Shown here in pieces: positions 45,801-56,200 of a stretch of 64,000 nucleotides of DNA (the first letter of the stretch is position 1; every line of letters begins with the position of its first letter). The notes below the pieces were generated by a model. The model saw only the letters and a program-made list of their open reading frames with translations, had not been told where the DNA came from and made no database searches. A program made the position numbers and the translations under genes. Source of the DNA: Proales similis (lineage: Eukaryota > Rotifera > Eurotatoria > Ploima > Proalidae); the NCBI GenBank assembly GCA_019059635.1, contig JAGVRJ010000006.1, positions 682,001 through 746,000 on the forward strand, given 5' to 3'.

Positions 45801-46958
45801 GAGTTGAATTCTGAGACGTAGGCGAATCGCTGGCCAAAGAAGTCGTTGTTGGATTGTCCTCTGCACTGGTTGATCCAGTCGAAATAGTCGAAGAGCTCTG
45901 CTGATCAAGAACAGTGGATCCTAATCCCTGAGAAGCTGTTTCAGTTTGAGATGAGAAAAGAGCGGTGGTCGGCTGATCTGGACCTGAAGCACTGGTCGTT
46001 GAAATTTCTGATGTTAAGCTTGAGCTTAGTGATGTGTCTTGGCTATTTATATCGACCTGCTTTTGGGCAGATATTTTAAACATGTTGTCGACCCTGTGGT
46101 CGCGTAGAGAAAAAACTTTTATGCTCGAATCGGGACATTTTTCAAAGCAATATGGCCCCAGTCTTCTGGGCGGCGAGGCTTGGCTGAATGAAATCTTGTT
46201 GTTTAGATCAAGCCATCCACTCATGTGAAATATGTAAAACCCGTCCGTCTGGTTTGAGCACTCATCGAATGAAATGCTGCTCTTTGGTGTAGAGAGCCTT
46301 CGCGAGAAGTTTATGTCAACAAAACGATCTGTCAACGACACACTACGCTCAGTAATCTTTTGCCTTGACTCGATCTCTTCGTCAAGAACCACATCGTAGC
46401 CGCGTATGACTCCGGTCAAAATATGGCTTTGATTGTCGTCGAGTAAAATCGCAATCACAATGTCCGACTGGTTCTTAAGTTGCATCGTAAATTAATTGCT
46501 TTATGACTCTTGAGATCAAGATCATTTACCAGCTGGAGGTTTTGATTCGAGAAAATCAGCGCGACCCATTGATTCGTGGAGAATTTGTATTTGGTCAAGG
46601 AAAATTTGACCAAGTCATCTCTAATACGCCAGTCGAGAAAAAACTCGCACTGGCTTTGGTCTGTCTGATTGGCGCATGTGTAGGGATAAACAATGGTGGC
46701 CGCACAGTTATCTGTCAAATTAAAAAAAAAAAAAACGCGGGCTGAAAGGCGTTCGTTGAAAAAGAGCCCAGGGCGAAAGAGTTTACCTGGGAAAGGTCTA
46801 AAGACACACGAGTCGCCTTCAACTTCGCACTTACGATCGTCCTCTGCTCTCAGTTCTTTACCGATACTGAAAAACTCTTGATTGCATGTGGAGTCGGGTA
46901 TTAAAGCCAGGAGAAGAAAGAAGGCAGCACAAGAAATTGTTGGGCGTCTTAACCACAT
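42801..46958 (-). CDS. DOMON - mucin-like - SEA - transmembrane - PDZ protein
   Basis: Eleven exons (46958-46787, 46711-46530, 46473-45444, 45381-45260, 45197-45130, 45077-44878, 44818-44673, 44615-43769, 43733-43626, 43569-43270, 43219-42801) total 3,594 nt, 1,197 aa. Order: signal peptide (1-26, FFLLLALIPDSTC); DOMON-like domain (about 40-215; CEFFLDWRIRDD, VIRGYDVVLDEE, GFYIFHMSGWLDL); Ser/Thr-rich stalk (about 265-455); SEA-like domain (about 462-580; VTLYLNLRFTQLEW); transmembrane helix (about 603-625, LTLIICLFVSVILGG); cytoplasmic tail with YxN and PPPY-type sequences; a PDZ domain (about 965-1050; DESIGIEFSKQGEYLIID, AGLLRGDKLLSLD); acidic C-terminus. I know no family with this order. 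DOMON binds haem or sugar in other proteins; the ligand here is unknown. One intron (43734-43768) is 35 bp. Confidence 0.78.
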
Positions 46959-48990
46959 TTTGACCCTAAACGAAAATTGCGAAAAAATAACAATAAGGTC
47001 TGGTCTGGTTGCTTTTTGGTTGGGTTGAGTCAAGATTTGAATAAGAAGGCTCTTTCTCTCTCTCTCTCTCTTGCGCTATTGTCGCAGGCAATTTTTTTTT
47101 TAAATTGTTTCATTCATCAAGTTAAGTTATTCAGATTTGCTCACAAAGCAGCACACAGCCCTGAAGCTAATATTCGCCAGATTCGAAACACCTATGCGAA
47201 GAAGGCTTAGCAACCGTACAGGTAGCAGAAATTATTTATAGCTCGAAAAGTCGCATCGTCGTTAAATTTCAAAATCAGAGAGCTGAACTACCGTTTAACA
47301 TACATAATCTTGATATTCGGCTAAACATTCACTTGATTCGCGGCATCTGCACCGAAAACAAAATTGCATTTGATTAGAGGCTATCGTTTTCGAAAAGTCG
47401 AAAAAAAAAATAGAAAGGCTTGTGTTGCCTTCTGTCTTTTATGCAATGAAAAGAGAATCACGCATGAGGAGAGCACTCTAACAAATGCAGTTGAATGAAA
47501 AAAAAAAATTGGAAAAAAAAAGCTGAGTTGAATTGGCAACAACTTTAATCAAAGCTCGTGCGACGCATCGACAATCAAAAGAGAAAAAAAAAGTAAATAA
47601 CGAGCAAGCAAGTGGTCTAGTGCTCTAGACTCGGGGTCAGTCGAGATTTGGAGAAGAAAAGCCACATGGGAATAGGTGGGGAAGAAAGAGTTGAGCGCTA
47701 CCGTGATCGTGCATCCGTAATTATGTAACAATCGCGAAAACGAAAAAAGCATATTATGCTTGTGACGTTGTTATTAAAAGAAAGAAAAGAGATAATCCGA
47801 GGGATTTCTCAAACATGGAATATATAGAATACGTCTTCAACGAATTAGTCAAGCTCAATTCGAGGAAGATGCGACGGATGCGACGTGTTTAATTATATGC
47901 ACGCTTCTCACCATGCTACGAGTATTGGCAAGAAAATGCTTTATGGCCCTTTAGATCTATTAAGTCATCATCAGAATTTGGCGAGTAGTAAAGTTTCGAA
48001 TTTGATAAAAAAAAAAATAAAAACTACGCTTTTCATTGAGAAACGCTCTGACTCTCGAATGAATCGTAAAATAGAAATCAAGCCAAAGCAATGAGCGATA
48101 TTCACGAGTGAATGGTGGGATAGTATGCGTTAGATCGAATTTGCTTAATAAGAGTCAAAGTAAACCACAGAGGCATTTAGTTGATTAAAATGTGTCTCGG
48201 TTTGATCACGGATTCATGTCGAACTTAGCCAACTGTCCCGATAAATATTTAAAAGGCGGCGTGCTCTCGCGCTTCGAGTCCAAAGTTTCAACGTGCTCAT
48301 TCAGCTAGAAAGTTAATAAGCGGCCACGGAAAATATTAAGTCTAATTAACTTGGCTGGCTAATACCATCAATAATTAGTCCGAAGTTTGAAGGCCTTTTA
48401 AAACAGACCGAGCTAGACTGCTCTAGACTTGAGAGTTAGGTTCAAATGAACCGAGCATCCATGGGCAAGCGCGTTTTACAAAGATGATGAGTATGTCATC
48501 TCAGGCAAAAAGCACGAATTGCATACTTGTCGCTGAAATTCTTGATCAAGTTCTATTAGAGCTTGAGATAATCACACGATTCTTTCATTTCAAAAATTGC
48601 CCACGACATTCTGAATTCAAATAATTCTGAATCGGTTTTTGTATTTTTAAGACTGCTTCGCGTCAAATCTTGCGTATTCACCTTCAAACTCGTCTCGAAG
48701 GCTAGGAAATTGCGGCATAATTAATACACTCGCATCGAATTTATGAAAAGCGTTGCAAATTTTGGGATATTGGCACCATGGTCAAAATTAAAATGAGCAT
48801 AAAATGAAAAAAAAATCGAAGAACATATTGCGCGCATTTATTGATTGGTTTGGCAGCTTCACAACCACCTTTAGAGTCCTTGAATCGCATTGTTAAACTT
48901 GAGCTGAATGGATGATAGGAAGCACACCATCCATTCAGAACGCAAATCAGGACAATTAAAAGTCAATAGAACGATTTGTAAAAATTCACG
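46959..48990. other. Intergenic region with a CT microsatellite
   Basis: About 2 kb between the DOMON gene (5') and the REDD homologue (3'), both on the minus strand; presumably the DOMON gene promoter. It has a (CT)n tract at about 47051-47071 and many poly(A) runs. At 48240-48310 a TATA-like ATATTTAAAA is followed by GC-richer sequence, reminiscent of a core promoter, but no gene follows it on the plus strand. No RNA gene was recognised. Confidence 0.4.
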
Positions 48991-48996
48991 TTTATT
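48991..48996 (-). terminator. Poly(A) signal of the REDD homologue
   Basis: TTTATT on the plus strand is AATAAA on the minus strand, about 310 bp after the REDD stop codon. Confidence 0.5.
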
Positions 48997-49303
48997 TTTT
49001 TGCTCAAACTAACACAGCCGTTGTAAATGTCATTTTTGTTATGAATTCTCACAGAGTTAAATTCAAGTTGAACCCGATGGTGTTGTTGATTGAGATTCTT
49101 GTTTTTGTTTTCTGTTGCCTCAAATATATTGAAAATATATTTTGTTATGCTGCATACTCGAGAATTGGGTTTTGTTTGCGAAAGAGAAAAAAAAGATAGA
49201 CGTCTCAAAACTAAGGACGACGAGAGAACTAAACTAAAACCTGTAAATGTTGATGGGGAGGGGAAGGAACAAGAAGGGAGCGGGGCTCTTAAAAATGCTG
49301 GTC

Positions 49304-50098
49304 TCAGTAAAGTCTACGTTTGCTGAGCTCAAACGAATCAGGTTCGAGCGTGACTGTTTGCGCCGACTGTTGCTCAAAATTTCTAAACATCTGACCTTGA
49401 CTGCACTTCAACGCAAGATTTAGCTCAAAAGTAACGAGTGGATTGTTCACATCAAATCTAAATTGGCCCACAAGAAAGGACTCATCCGGCTCGTTGAGTA
49501 GAAGATTTATCAAGCAGCCCTTGAGGCCACAGGGTTCATTTTGACATTCTTCGAATATGTGGCGAGAAATTTTCTGAACGAGCCTATGACTGTTGGTTCC
49601 ATTCTCGTCGCCTTTTACTTGTAACTTAAGCCCCTGGGCAAGTTCATACGTTCGACTAAGGAGCATGTACGCAATGTAATTGCTCATGAATTTCACGTCA
49701 AACTGGTGTCCTTCTTCGTCAATCAGGTGAACGAATGGCTCGAACTGTTGTCTTAGCTCGTTTGGATTGGATTCAAAGCGAAGTGACCGGCAAAGTGGAA
49801 CGCTCAAAAACGGATTTGACGCAGAACAACGGGAATCTGGCGCTCTCTTTGGCTCAGGCTCACTCGGAGACATGTGAGATATAGGGTCGGGCATGATTGG
49901 CTTTTTGTTGTTTATGCTGGTGCCGCTCAACGGCCGAAATATTTCCATTATCTTGGAGCGGAATCTCTCTAATCGGCGCCTTATTGTGTCCTGGCGAGCG
50001 TTTTCTGGCTGATTGATAACGGCTTCGACTGCATTTGTTGGAAGGGACGATTTCCTCTCACTGGGCTCGATGATGGCAGTGGCAGCTTTGTCAGCCAT
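49304..50098 (-). CDS. DDIT4: REDD/DDIT4 homologue (scylla/charybde), mTORC1 inhibitor
   Basis: Stress-induced cytosolic protein that restrains mTORC1 through TSC1/2 (family knowledge). Single exon, 264 aa. The N-terminal half is low-complexity and poorly conserved. The C-terminal RTP801_C domain (about 130-264) is clear: SRTYELAQGLKLQV, RLVQKISRHIFEECQNEPCG (human LSSTEPCGLRG region), LKGCLINLLLNEP, PLVTFELNLALK (human PTFELTLVFK), and the terminal LEPDSFELSKRRLY matching SSGFRLVKKKLY. A single ORF without introns fits a rapidly induced gene. Whether it is closer to DDIT4 or DDIT4L cannot be decided. Confidence 0.87.
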   Translation of the reverse strand: MADKAATAIIEPSERKSSLPTNAVEAVINQPENARQDTIRRRLERFRSKIMEIFRPLSGTSINNKKPIMPDPISHMSPSEPEPKRAPDSRCSASNPFLSVPLCRSLRFESNPNELRQQFEPFVHLIDEEGHQFDVKFMSNYIAYMLLSRTYELAQGLKLQVKGDENGTNSHRLVQKISRHIFEECQNEPCGLKGCLINLLLNEPDESFLVGQFRFDVNNPLVTFELNLALKCSQGQMFRNFEQQSAQTVTLEPDSFELSKRRLY

Positions 50099-50793
50099 AT
50101 TTGCTCGCCTCTAAAAATATACCCGAGTTAGAGAGTGTTTTGTACGATGACTAACCGACAATTATTATGTTCGTTCTAGTCGCAGTGCTCAAAAGCGTCC
50201 AGCTGAGCTCTGAATCAAATTATAACCAGGATTCGACCAGCATATATGCATTGCGCACGCTCCTTTATGCTAATTTTATTAATTCGAGCGAACAAGTTAT
50301 TCGCAAGCAGCGCGCTCAGTGAGCCTGTCTCATCGCTCGTCTACGCATATTTACAAGTGCATTCCGCTGACCAACTCGAGTGTTTGCTTGTTTTCTATTG
50401 GCAAATCACACGAGGACGGTCAATCGCCACTCCCTAGAAGCTCTCATTGACTAGCAAGAGTACGCTCGAGGTCGTGAAATAATAATTTGCATCAAAGCAA
50501 ACTGCAAACATGACAGTGTCCAAAGCCTGTGACCTTTTCCCTGCTTTTGAAATCCAATTTTTCTACTCTTTAAATCTGTTTCGTGACCGCGCTGATGATT
50601 TGCCAGAATCCTATAATTCGGGTACAAGTGTCGCCGTTAACCCACGGATGAATTGAAATGAAACTCAGGCCCCAGGTCACTTGACTTGATTCAAATGCCA
50701 CGTATGAAGATTTCAAAAAAGGTTGCGGTCAGGGTTTCAATATACAATTTGATGCATTTTTTTTTTAAATAAAAGGGTCTAGAATGACAAAGT
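50099..50793. other. Intergenic REDD (5') - EED (3')
   Basis: About 0.7 kb: the REDD promoter (minus strand) and EED 3' UTR. Small minus-strand A/T runs are present; nothing else was recognised. Confidence 0.45.
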
Positions 50794-52516
50794 TCAATTT
50801 TGCTCGGCCCAGATGAATATTCTTGATTCATCGTTGACGGCAAATATAAATTTTCCATTTGCAGCAAACGCCACCGAACGAACGTCGCTTGTCGAAAATG
50901 AATCCTTGAGGACTAGTGGCCTGGCGTGGAATATTTTAGAAACGGCAAGAATGCAGCACATTCTGGATAGGCTTACTCGGTTCTGTCGATATTCGATAAG
51001 CTGAATAGCAGTATCTCTCCTTTCATTGTTCCGAGGCAAATCAGCTTTAGATAAACAATAAGAATTGCTGAACAGCCCAAGCAGCCAAGCCGATCAGCCT
51101 CAAACCTTGGAAGAGAGATCGATTGCGAATCGTGTGAACCATAGATCACAATCCTTGAGCTTAAACTGAGAGAGGATGGCAGCATTTTTGTTTAGACGAT
51201 TTATGCTGGTCCAGTCTTCTTCGAAAAGACCAGGCTTCCACACGGCCAGTTCGTTTTCGCACGACTTGTTGACAAGAAGAAGAGTTGAAAGCAAGAGATG
51301 AAGCGCTCAAATCAGAATTGGCTCAGACCTTGGACAGAATGAGATCGCCGAACCATCGAACACAATCAACATAGTTCGTGTGAATGTCCCGAGTAGAATA
51401 GTCAGCAAAGTTGACCATTTGCGGACGAAAAGCTCTTTGGGCGGCGCCATTAAGAAAAACTGCTCGAACATGAAATCGATCATTCAAGTTACTTGATTCC
51501 GTTTTTATGCCTATAGGAGTCTTCGACCGCTTCTCTAAGCGAATCGTGCGAGAGATTCCAAATTTTTATGTAATGGTCCATACTTCCAGTGGCCAGCTTA
51601 GTGCCATCCATATTAAAGCTCTTGAGGTCAAGAAAGTCTGAAAAAGACCAACAAGAGGCAGCCAGAGAGTCTTGAATACCAAAGTAAGAACTTCATCTCG
51701 GTGACCTTCATGCCCGCCGAACACTGCTATGCAAACTTTGGTTTTTATGTTCCACAGCCGAATAGTGTAGTCTTTGCTAGCCGTGGCCAATAATTCAGTT
51801 CTATCGGGACTGAAGCAAAGGTCGTTAATGGAGCTTCCGTGGCCCATCAGCACTTCTCCTGCATCGTCGCATTCCGGATCTAATAGCCGAACTACGCCTT
51901 TCAAGCCGGCAATAGCGAGCAGAGGCTCACTTAAACTTTGCGGTTGCCAAGCGCAGCAATAAAAATCTTCGTTGTTCTAGAAAGCGGTGGCCTTGAGAAT
52001 TCAGGAGAGTTGGGCTAAACGAAGTGCAAATGGGTTACATCAGCGTCCATAAAATACTTGACTACAGATATCTCGTTCGTTTTGGGACTGAAGTCGTATA
52101 CACTACACTTGCAAACGTTTTTTTTTTGATCATCCGACATCATTTGACCAAAAATGAAAATTATTTTATGACAAAAAGTACCCTGTTGGAGCCTACGCCG
52201 GAAATTCTGATATTGCAACCATCTGTCTCTAGAATGGCGATCGCAAAGAATTTCTCATTGTTTTCCTTAAATCTCTTGCTGCTGAAATGAATGTTCAACT
52301 CTTGCTCGATCTTTAGATTACTTTCACAAAGTTAACTAATTTAAATGGCGGAATTTTGCCGTTCGCGTGATTCTTTGCTTTAAAAAAAGGAAATTCGTAA
52401 TCAGTTAAACAACTGCTCCAGTCTTTCTTACCAGCCAAACTAATCTCATCGTCTTGTGAATGCCCATTTAAACTATTTGATCTCAACAGATTCGAACGTG
52501 ACCGCGTGTTTGCCAT
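50794..52516 (-). CDS. EED: Polycomb protein EED (WD40 subunit of PRC2)
   Basis: WD40 subunit that binds trimethylated H3K27 and stimulates EZH2 in PRC2, in the nucleus. Ten exons (52516-52432, 52377-52322, 52274-52182, 52107-52021, 51976-51680, 51620-51493, 51434-51329, 51264-51106, 51044-50977, 50920-50794) total 1,206 nt, 401 aa; human EED is 441. Strong matches: [108 protein letters not shown]. The aromatic-cage pair WY of the human IWYMRF motif is WF here, still aromatic. The N-terminal EZH2-contact region is short. Exon joins are constrained by homology throughout. Confidence 0.95.
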
Positions 52517-52778
52517 TCTTGTATTAAAGCATACTGCTCCAAGCCGACTACAGTTCGTTTATGCAAGTGACCACCATTTTCAAGCTGAGGAAAGATGGCA
52601 ATTTCTCTCCGTGGTTGGGCTTGAGCGCAAAAGATTCGTTTAAAACTTTGGATTCGGTTTATTTCTAGAAAAATAGGTTCTAGACGACATTTAAGCTAGA
52701 AACGACATGGTGGAGAAACTCTTCATACCGGAGAGCAAGAAAGGGCGTTAAGAAAGCAAATTTTGCAAATGTCGGTGT

Positions 52779-53389
52779 CTATTTGTTCGTTTCTTTTTGC
52801 GATAAGTTATATTTTATGAGGCGGGCTCCTTGAACTATTTGGGCGCACTCGTTGGTGAAGTGGCAAGCAAAGAGCAGAGAGTTTCGTGGAGTAACTCGAA
52901 TCGCAAATCTCATGAAAATGAGCGAGTAGAGGCACATTGCTTGGATGAAAAGTGCTCAGTGGTTACAATTACAATGTTGTTTTTTTTTGCCGCTTACCAG
53001 CTGTCATGCGTGGGCTAATTATACTAGGATCCTTTTTCAGATCTGCCAGAGCGGCAAGTGGAAGACCCCAGTTGGCAACTTGAAAAATAAATTGTTTTTA
53101 TCAGCTCTTAGGCCTCTGCAGGCGTTAAATTCGCTTCTTACCTGGTCCCCAAAAGTGCTTTAAAAGTCGAAAAAAAAAGAACTGATTACCGAGTCAGAAG
53201 GCTGGCCTAGGCTGTTTACTTACCGTGCTAGACAGTAATTTCGAGTTAGAAATCGATTAAATGCAAAACAACTATAGCCCACCTCGTGAGATAGGTCCTG
53301 AACTCTTTGCTCTTTAGGTGGTCAAAAATCTGGCGACCGAAGTCGCGCGAAAAGACGCGCTGAAACAAATTCAGTTTTTGACTTGCCAT
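52779..53389 (-). CDS. MPC1: Mitochondrial pyruvate carrier subunit 1, with a 4-nt exon
   Basis: Inner-membrane carrier subunit that, with MPC2, imports pyruvate into mitochondria. Five exons: 53389-53283, 53227-53224 (4 nt), 53157-53142 (16 nt), 53078-52998, 52939-52779; 369 nt, 122 aa (human 109). The joined sequence reads [16 protein letters not shown], then [54 protein letters not shown], and GARLIK, matching human [23 protein letters not shown] and onward. The 4-nt exon CACG, bounded by TAG and GTAAGT, is needed to supply the conserved Ser-Thr; both flanking introns (55 and 66 bp) have normal length. The frame is open upstream of the chosen ATG but contains no other ATG. Confidence 0.9.
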
Positions 53390-53845
53390 TGATCTAAATT
53401 GCCTGACGGATTTCGCGTCTTTTTCACAAGCGTTCTCCAACTCAGTCTGAATCCTAGCAGCATAATTTTCAACGCCAAACTCATCGACTTCAAATCCAAG
53501 TTTAAATTTGAGCTGCAATTTATGTTAGCAATATTTTGCCTCCTTGAGAACGGTTGAGGGAAAAATACAATTCAAACATCGGCATAGGACTTGATCGCGC
53601 ACATGGTCAATAAAAACGTTTAAAAACATTTTCGTTTGCTTTTTATTTCTCATCGTGCACGAGAGGACCCGAGCACATTTTGTGAAATTTCGTCCAGCAT
53701 GGCTCCACGTTTCTAGATTTTTGCTACTCGACGGAGAGCAGCACGTGCACTTAGTTCAAGTTTTTTTTTTTTTTCTTCAATATTTATTCCCAATTATCTT
53801 TGTACAAAAGATTTATTGTCCCAACTCTGAATCTAGAATTGTTGA
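53390..53845. promoter_or_regulatory. Divergent promoter MPC1 / nucleolin-like gene
   Basis: 456 bp between divergent start codons. It includes a run of 16 T at about 53760 close to the nucleolin-like start. Both 5' UTRs must lie here. The MPC1 frame is open through about 130 bp of it. Confidence 0.5.
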
Positions 53846-55504
53846 ATGAAAATGGGTGCTAAAAACAAGAAGCCTCAAAACAAGCCTCAGAATGGGAAGT
53901 TTGCGAACAAGCCAAACCCGAAAGCTCAAGTCCAACAGGTCAAGCAAAAAGTTGCTGGTGGCAATGTTCAGAAAAAAGGCAATCAGCAGCAGAAGATCAA
54001 TCCTCAACAAGTAAAGCAACAGGTGGTGAAGAACAAAGACTTCAAGCAGGCAAACAAAGGTCTGCCAGTCCAGAAGCAGCCTCAAAATCAAGCGATTGCC
54101 AAGAAGCCAAATCAGAAGGCAGCGAACAATGCGCCGAGCAAAAAAGCTAACAATGGTTCGAAGCCTAGTGCCAAGAGACCTGTTGAAAGCGAGGATGACG
54201 ACGATGATGATGATGATGAGGACGAGGATGACGATGAGGACGAGGATGACGATGAGGACGAGGATGATGATGAGGAGGACGTAGAAATGGACGATGACGA
54301 CGACGATGATGAGGATGATGATGATGACGATGATGATGATGACGACGACGATGATGACGAAGATGACGATGATGATGACGAGGAAGAGGAGAAAAAAGAG
54401 CAGCCTAAACCGGCTGCGAAAAAGGCTGAGCCTAAAAAACCAGAGCCCAAGCAACAAAAGCAAAAGGAGGCTGAGCCAGCGCAAAAATCGGACAAAGATG
54501 CCAAAAAAACCAAGAAGGCTAAGGAAGCCGAGCAGCCCAAGAAAGCCGAGGAGCCCAAAACAAAGGAAGATGACGCCCGAACGTTGTTCATCAAAAACTT
54601 GCCTGAAGCCGTGACTGAAGAAGAGATCAAGTCCTTGTCGGATGAGATCACTTCAGTGAGAATTAAAACCTCAAAGAGAAACAAAGGCAAAGAATTCAAA
54701 TTCGCCTATGTCGAGTTTGCGAGCCAAGAAGTAGCCGAGAAAAACTATGAAGTCATCAAGCAAAAAAAGATCCGCAACAAGGACTTGGTTGTTGACTTTG
54801 TCGGCGATAAAAGCTCGTATATAAAAAAAGAGGATAAAAAGAAAGGCGACGATGTCACCAGAGAGCCAGACTTGAAGCGTATTCATATCGGAGGATTTGA
54901 GAAGACCACGACAGAGCAAGACTTGAAGAAACTGTTCTCTGGCTGCTCTGAATTCAGCATGCCGATCAAAAAGAAGAATAATCTGAACATGGGCTTTGCG
55001 TTCGCTGTTTACCCCACCGAGGAGGCGGCTGCCAAAGCGATGAAGCAGTTGAACGGCAAAGAAGTCAACGGACGCAAGCTAGTCCTTGAGTATGCATTCA
55101 AGCGAGTTGAAGCCAATAAGCAGGTGGCTCAGAAGGAGTCAGTCGAGCCGGCTAATAAGAAACAGAAGAACGCCAAAGGAGAGGCTGTTGCGAGCAAGTC
55201 CGACGCCAAGAGCCAAGTCAATGGCAACAAAGCGCAAAATTTAAAAGTTGATGACAAAAAGAAAGTTGAACTGAATGGCAAGCAAAACGCCAAGAAGAGA
55301 AAGCAGGAGGAGGAAGAAGAAGATGACGAGGATGAGGACGACGATGAGGAGGAGGACGAGGAAGACGATGACGACGAGGAGGACGATGATGATGAAGACG
55401 ATGATGATGAGGACGATGATGATGAGGATGATGATGATGATGATGAAGACGACGATGAGGACGATGACGATGATGAGGATGATGACGAGGAAGATGATGA
55501 ATGA
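53846..55504 (+). CDS. Nucleolin-like protein with two RRMs and two acidic tracts
   Basis: Nucleolar RNA-binding protein, probably in ribosome biogenesis (inference from architecture). Single exon, 552 aa. Residues 1-110 are Lys/Gln/Asn-rich; about 115-182 is an almost pure Asp/Glu tract; about 183-240 is Lys/Ala/Pro/Glu-rich; RRM1 (about 241-315) has RNP2 LFIKNL and RNP1 KEFKFAYVEF; RRM2 (about 345-420) has RNP2 IHIGGF and RNP1 NMGFAFAVY; then a basic linker and a second Asp/Glu tract (about 487-552) that runs to the stop. The usual nucleolin C-terminal RGG domain is missing. Two in-frame Met codons at the start (residues 1 and 3) are equally possible starts. Fibrillarin- or FKBP-type domains are absent. 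Confidence 0.83.
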   Translation: MKMGAKNKKPQNKPQNGKFANKPNPKAQVQQVKQKVAGGNVQKKGNQQQKINPQQVKQQVVKNKDFKQANKGLPVQKQPQNQAIAKKPNQKAANNAPSKKANNGSKPSAKRPVESEDDDDDDDDEDEDDDEDEDDDEDEDDDEEDVEMDDDDDDDEDDDDDDDDDDDDDDDEDDDDDDEEEEKKEQPKPAAKKAEPKKPEPKQQKQKEAEPAQKSDKDAKKTKKAKEAEQPKKAEEPKTKEDDARTLFIKNLPEAVTEEEIKSLSDEITSVRIKTSKRNKGKEFKFAYVEFASQEVAEKNYEVIKQKKIRNKDLVVDFVGDKSSYIKKEDKKKGDDVTREPDLKRIHIGGFEKTTTEQDLKKLFSGCSEFSMPIKKKNNLNMGFAFAVYPTEEAAAKAMKQLNGKEVNGRKLVLEYAFKRVEANKQVAQKESVEPANKKQKNAKGEAVASKSDAKSQVNGNKAQNLKVDDKKKVELNGKQNAKKRKQEEEEEDDEDEDDDEEEDEEDDDDEEDDDDEDDDDEDDDDEDDDDDDEDDDEDDDDDEDDDEEDDE

Positions 55505-55541
55505 AAGCACATTCAAACGCAATTACTAAAAATTTTTGCGA

Positions 55542-55547
55542 AATAAA
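55542..55547 (+). terminator. Poly(A) signal of the nucleolin-like gene
   Basis: AATAAA 37 bp after the stop codon, with a second overlapping copy a few bases on. Confidence 0.6.
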
Positions 55548-56200
55548 AATAAATTTTTAGTATCAAGTCTATTTCATTGGTTTTGCTGGGCGGAAGGATG
55601 ACATCGGGTTTCTTTTTGCGTAGTTTTATTTCTCAGTCGAGATAGAGGTTGATAAAACGGCAGACAAGCTTTTGAAATTGGAAGCAGATGCGCATGGGGT
55701 AAACTGAATCAAATTAGAAACAGAGAGACGAAAAAGATGAAATTGAAATTCTGGAAAATTCCATATCTAATTTAACTTGACCACAAAATAAATAGCGAGA
55801 TCTGTGCTCAAAGCGTGAGCCAGTGAATAAACATGATTGCAACATCAGAGCGCTAGCCTATAAGATGACTGAATGAACATCACAAAGCAAAGTATCCAGG
55901 CAAAGACTTTCTCAATGCATATTGGCTATAACGGCCAATCTCTTCTAGGGCGTGTCTCATGATCGCTGTCTGGAAATGTAACATAAATTGTTTGAGTGTT
56001 CCAGATGGTGCGCTCATTCGCTCAGTATATATTCTTTGATCTAAAGAAAACTGCGGATAACTCATATGTCATACGTGGCCTCTCGAACTTTTACTTTTGG
56101 CCTTGTCATTTTAGATTTGAAAATTTCGGCTGAAAATTGTTTAAAGGAGAAAAGCGCCATTTTGGAAATAAAGCGATTGAATACTTTAAAGCACTTGATC
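55548..56200. other. Intergenic nucleolin-like - TAT
   Basis: About 0.65 kb before the chosen start of tyrosine aminotransferase. The TAT first-exon frame is open back to an ATG at 56066, so up to 45 additional codons may be translated. No other feature was seen. Confidence 0.4.

Noticed and set aside
47051-47071. (CT)n tract
   Set aside because: Simple microsatellite of about 20 bp in an intergenic region; noted but with no evidence of function.
53813-54484. Long minus-strand open frame rich in Leu/Ile/Val (and a neighbouring poly-Ser frame at 54112-54699)
   Set aside because: Antisense shadow of the GAT/GAC/GAG acidic tract of the nucleolin-like gene; hydrophobic or Ser runs are a codon artefact.
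55129-55522. Minus-strand poly-Ser and Ile/Val-rich frames
   Set aside because: Antisense of the second acidic tract of the same gene.
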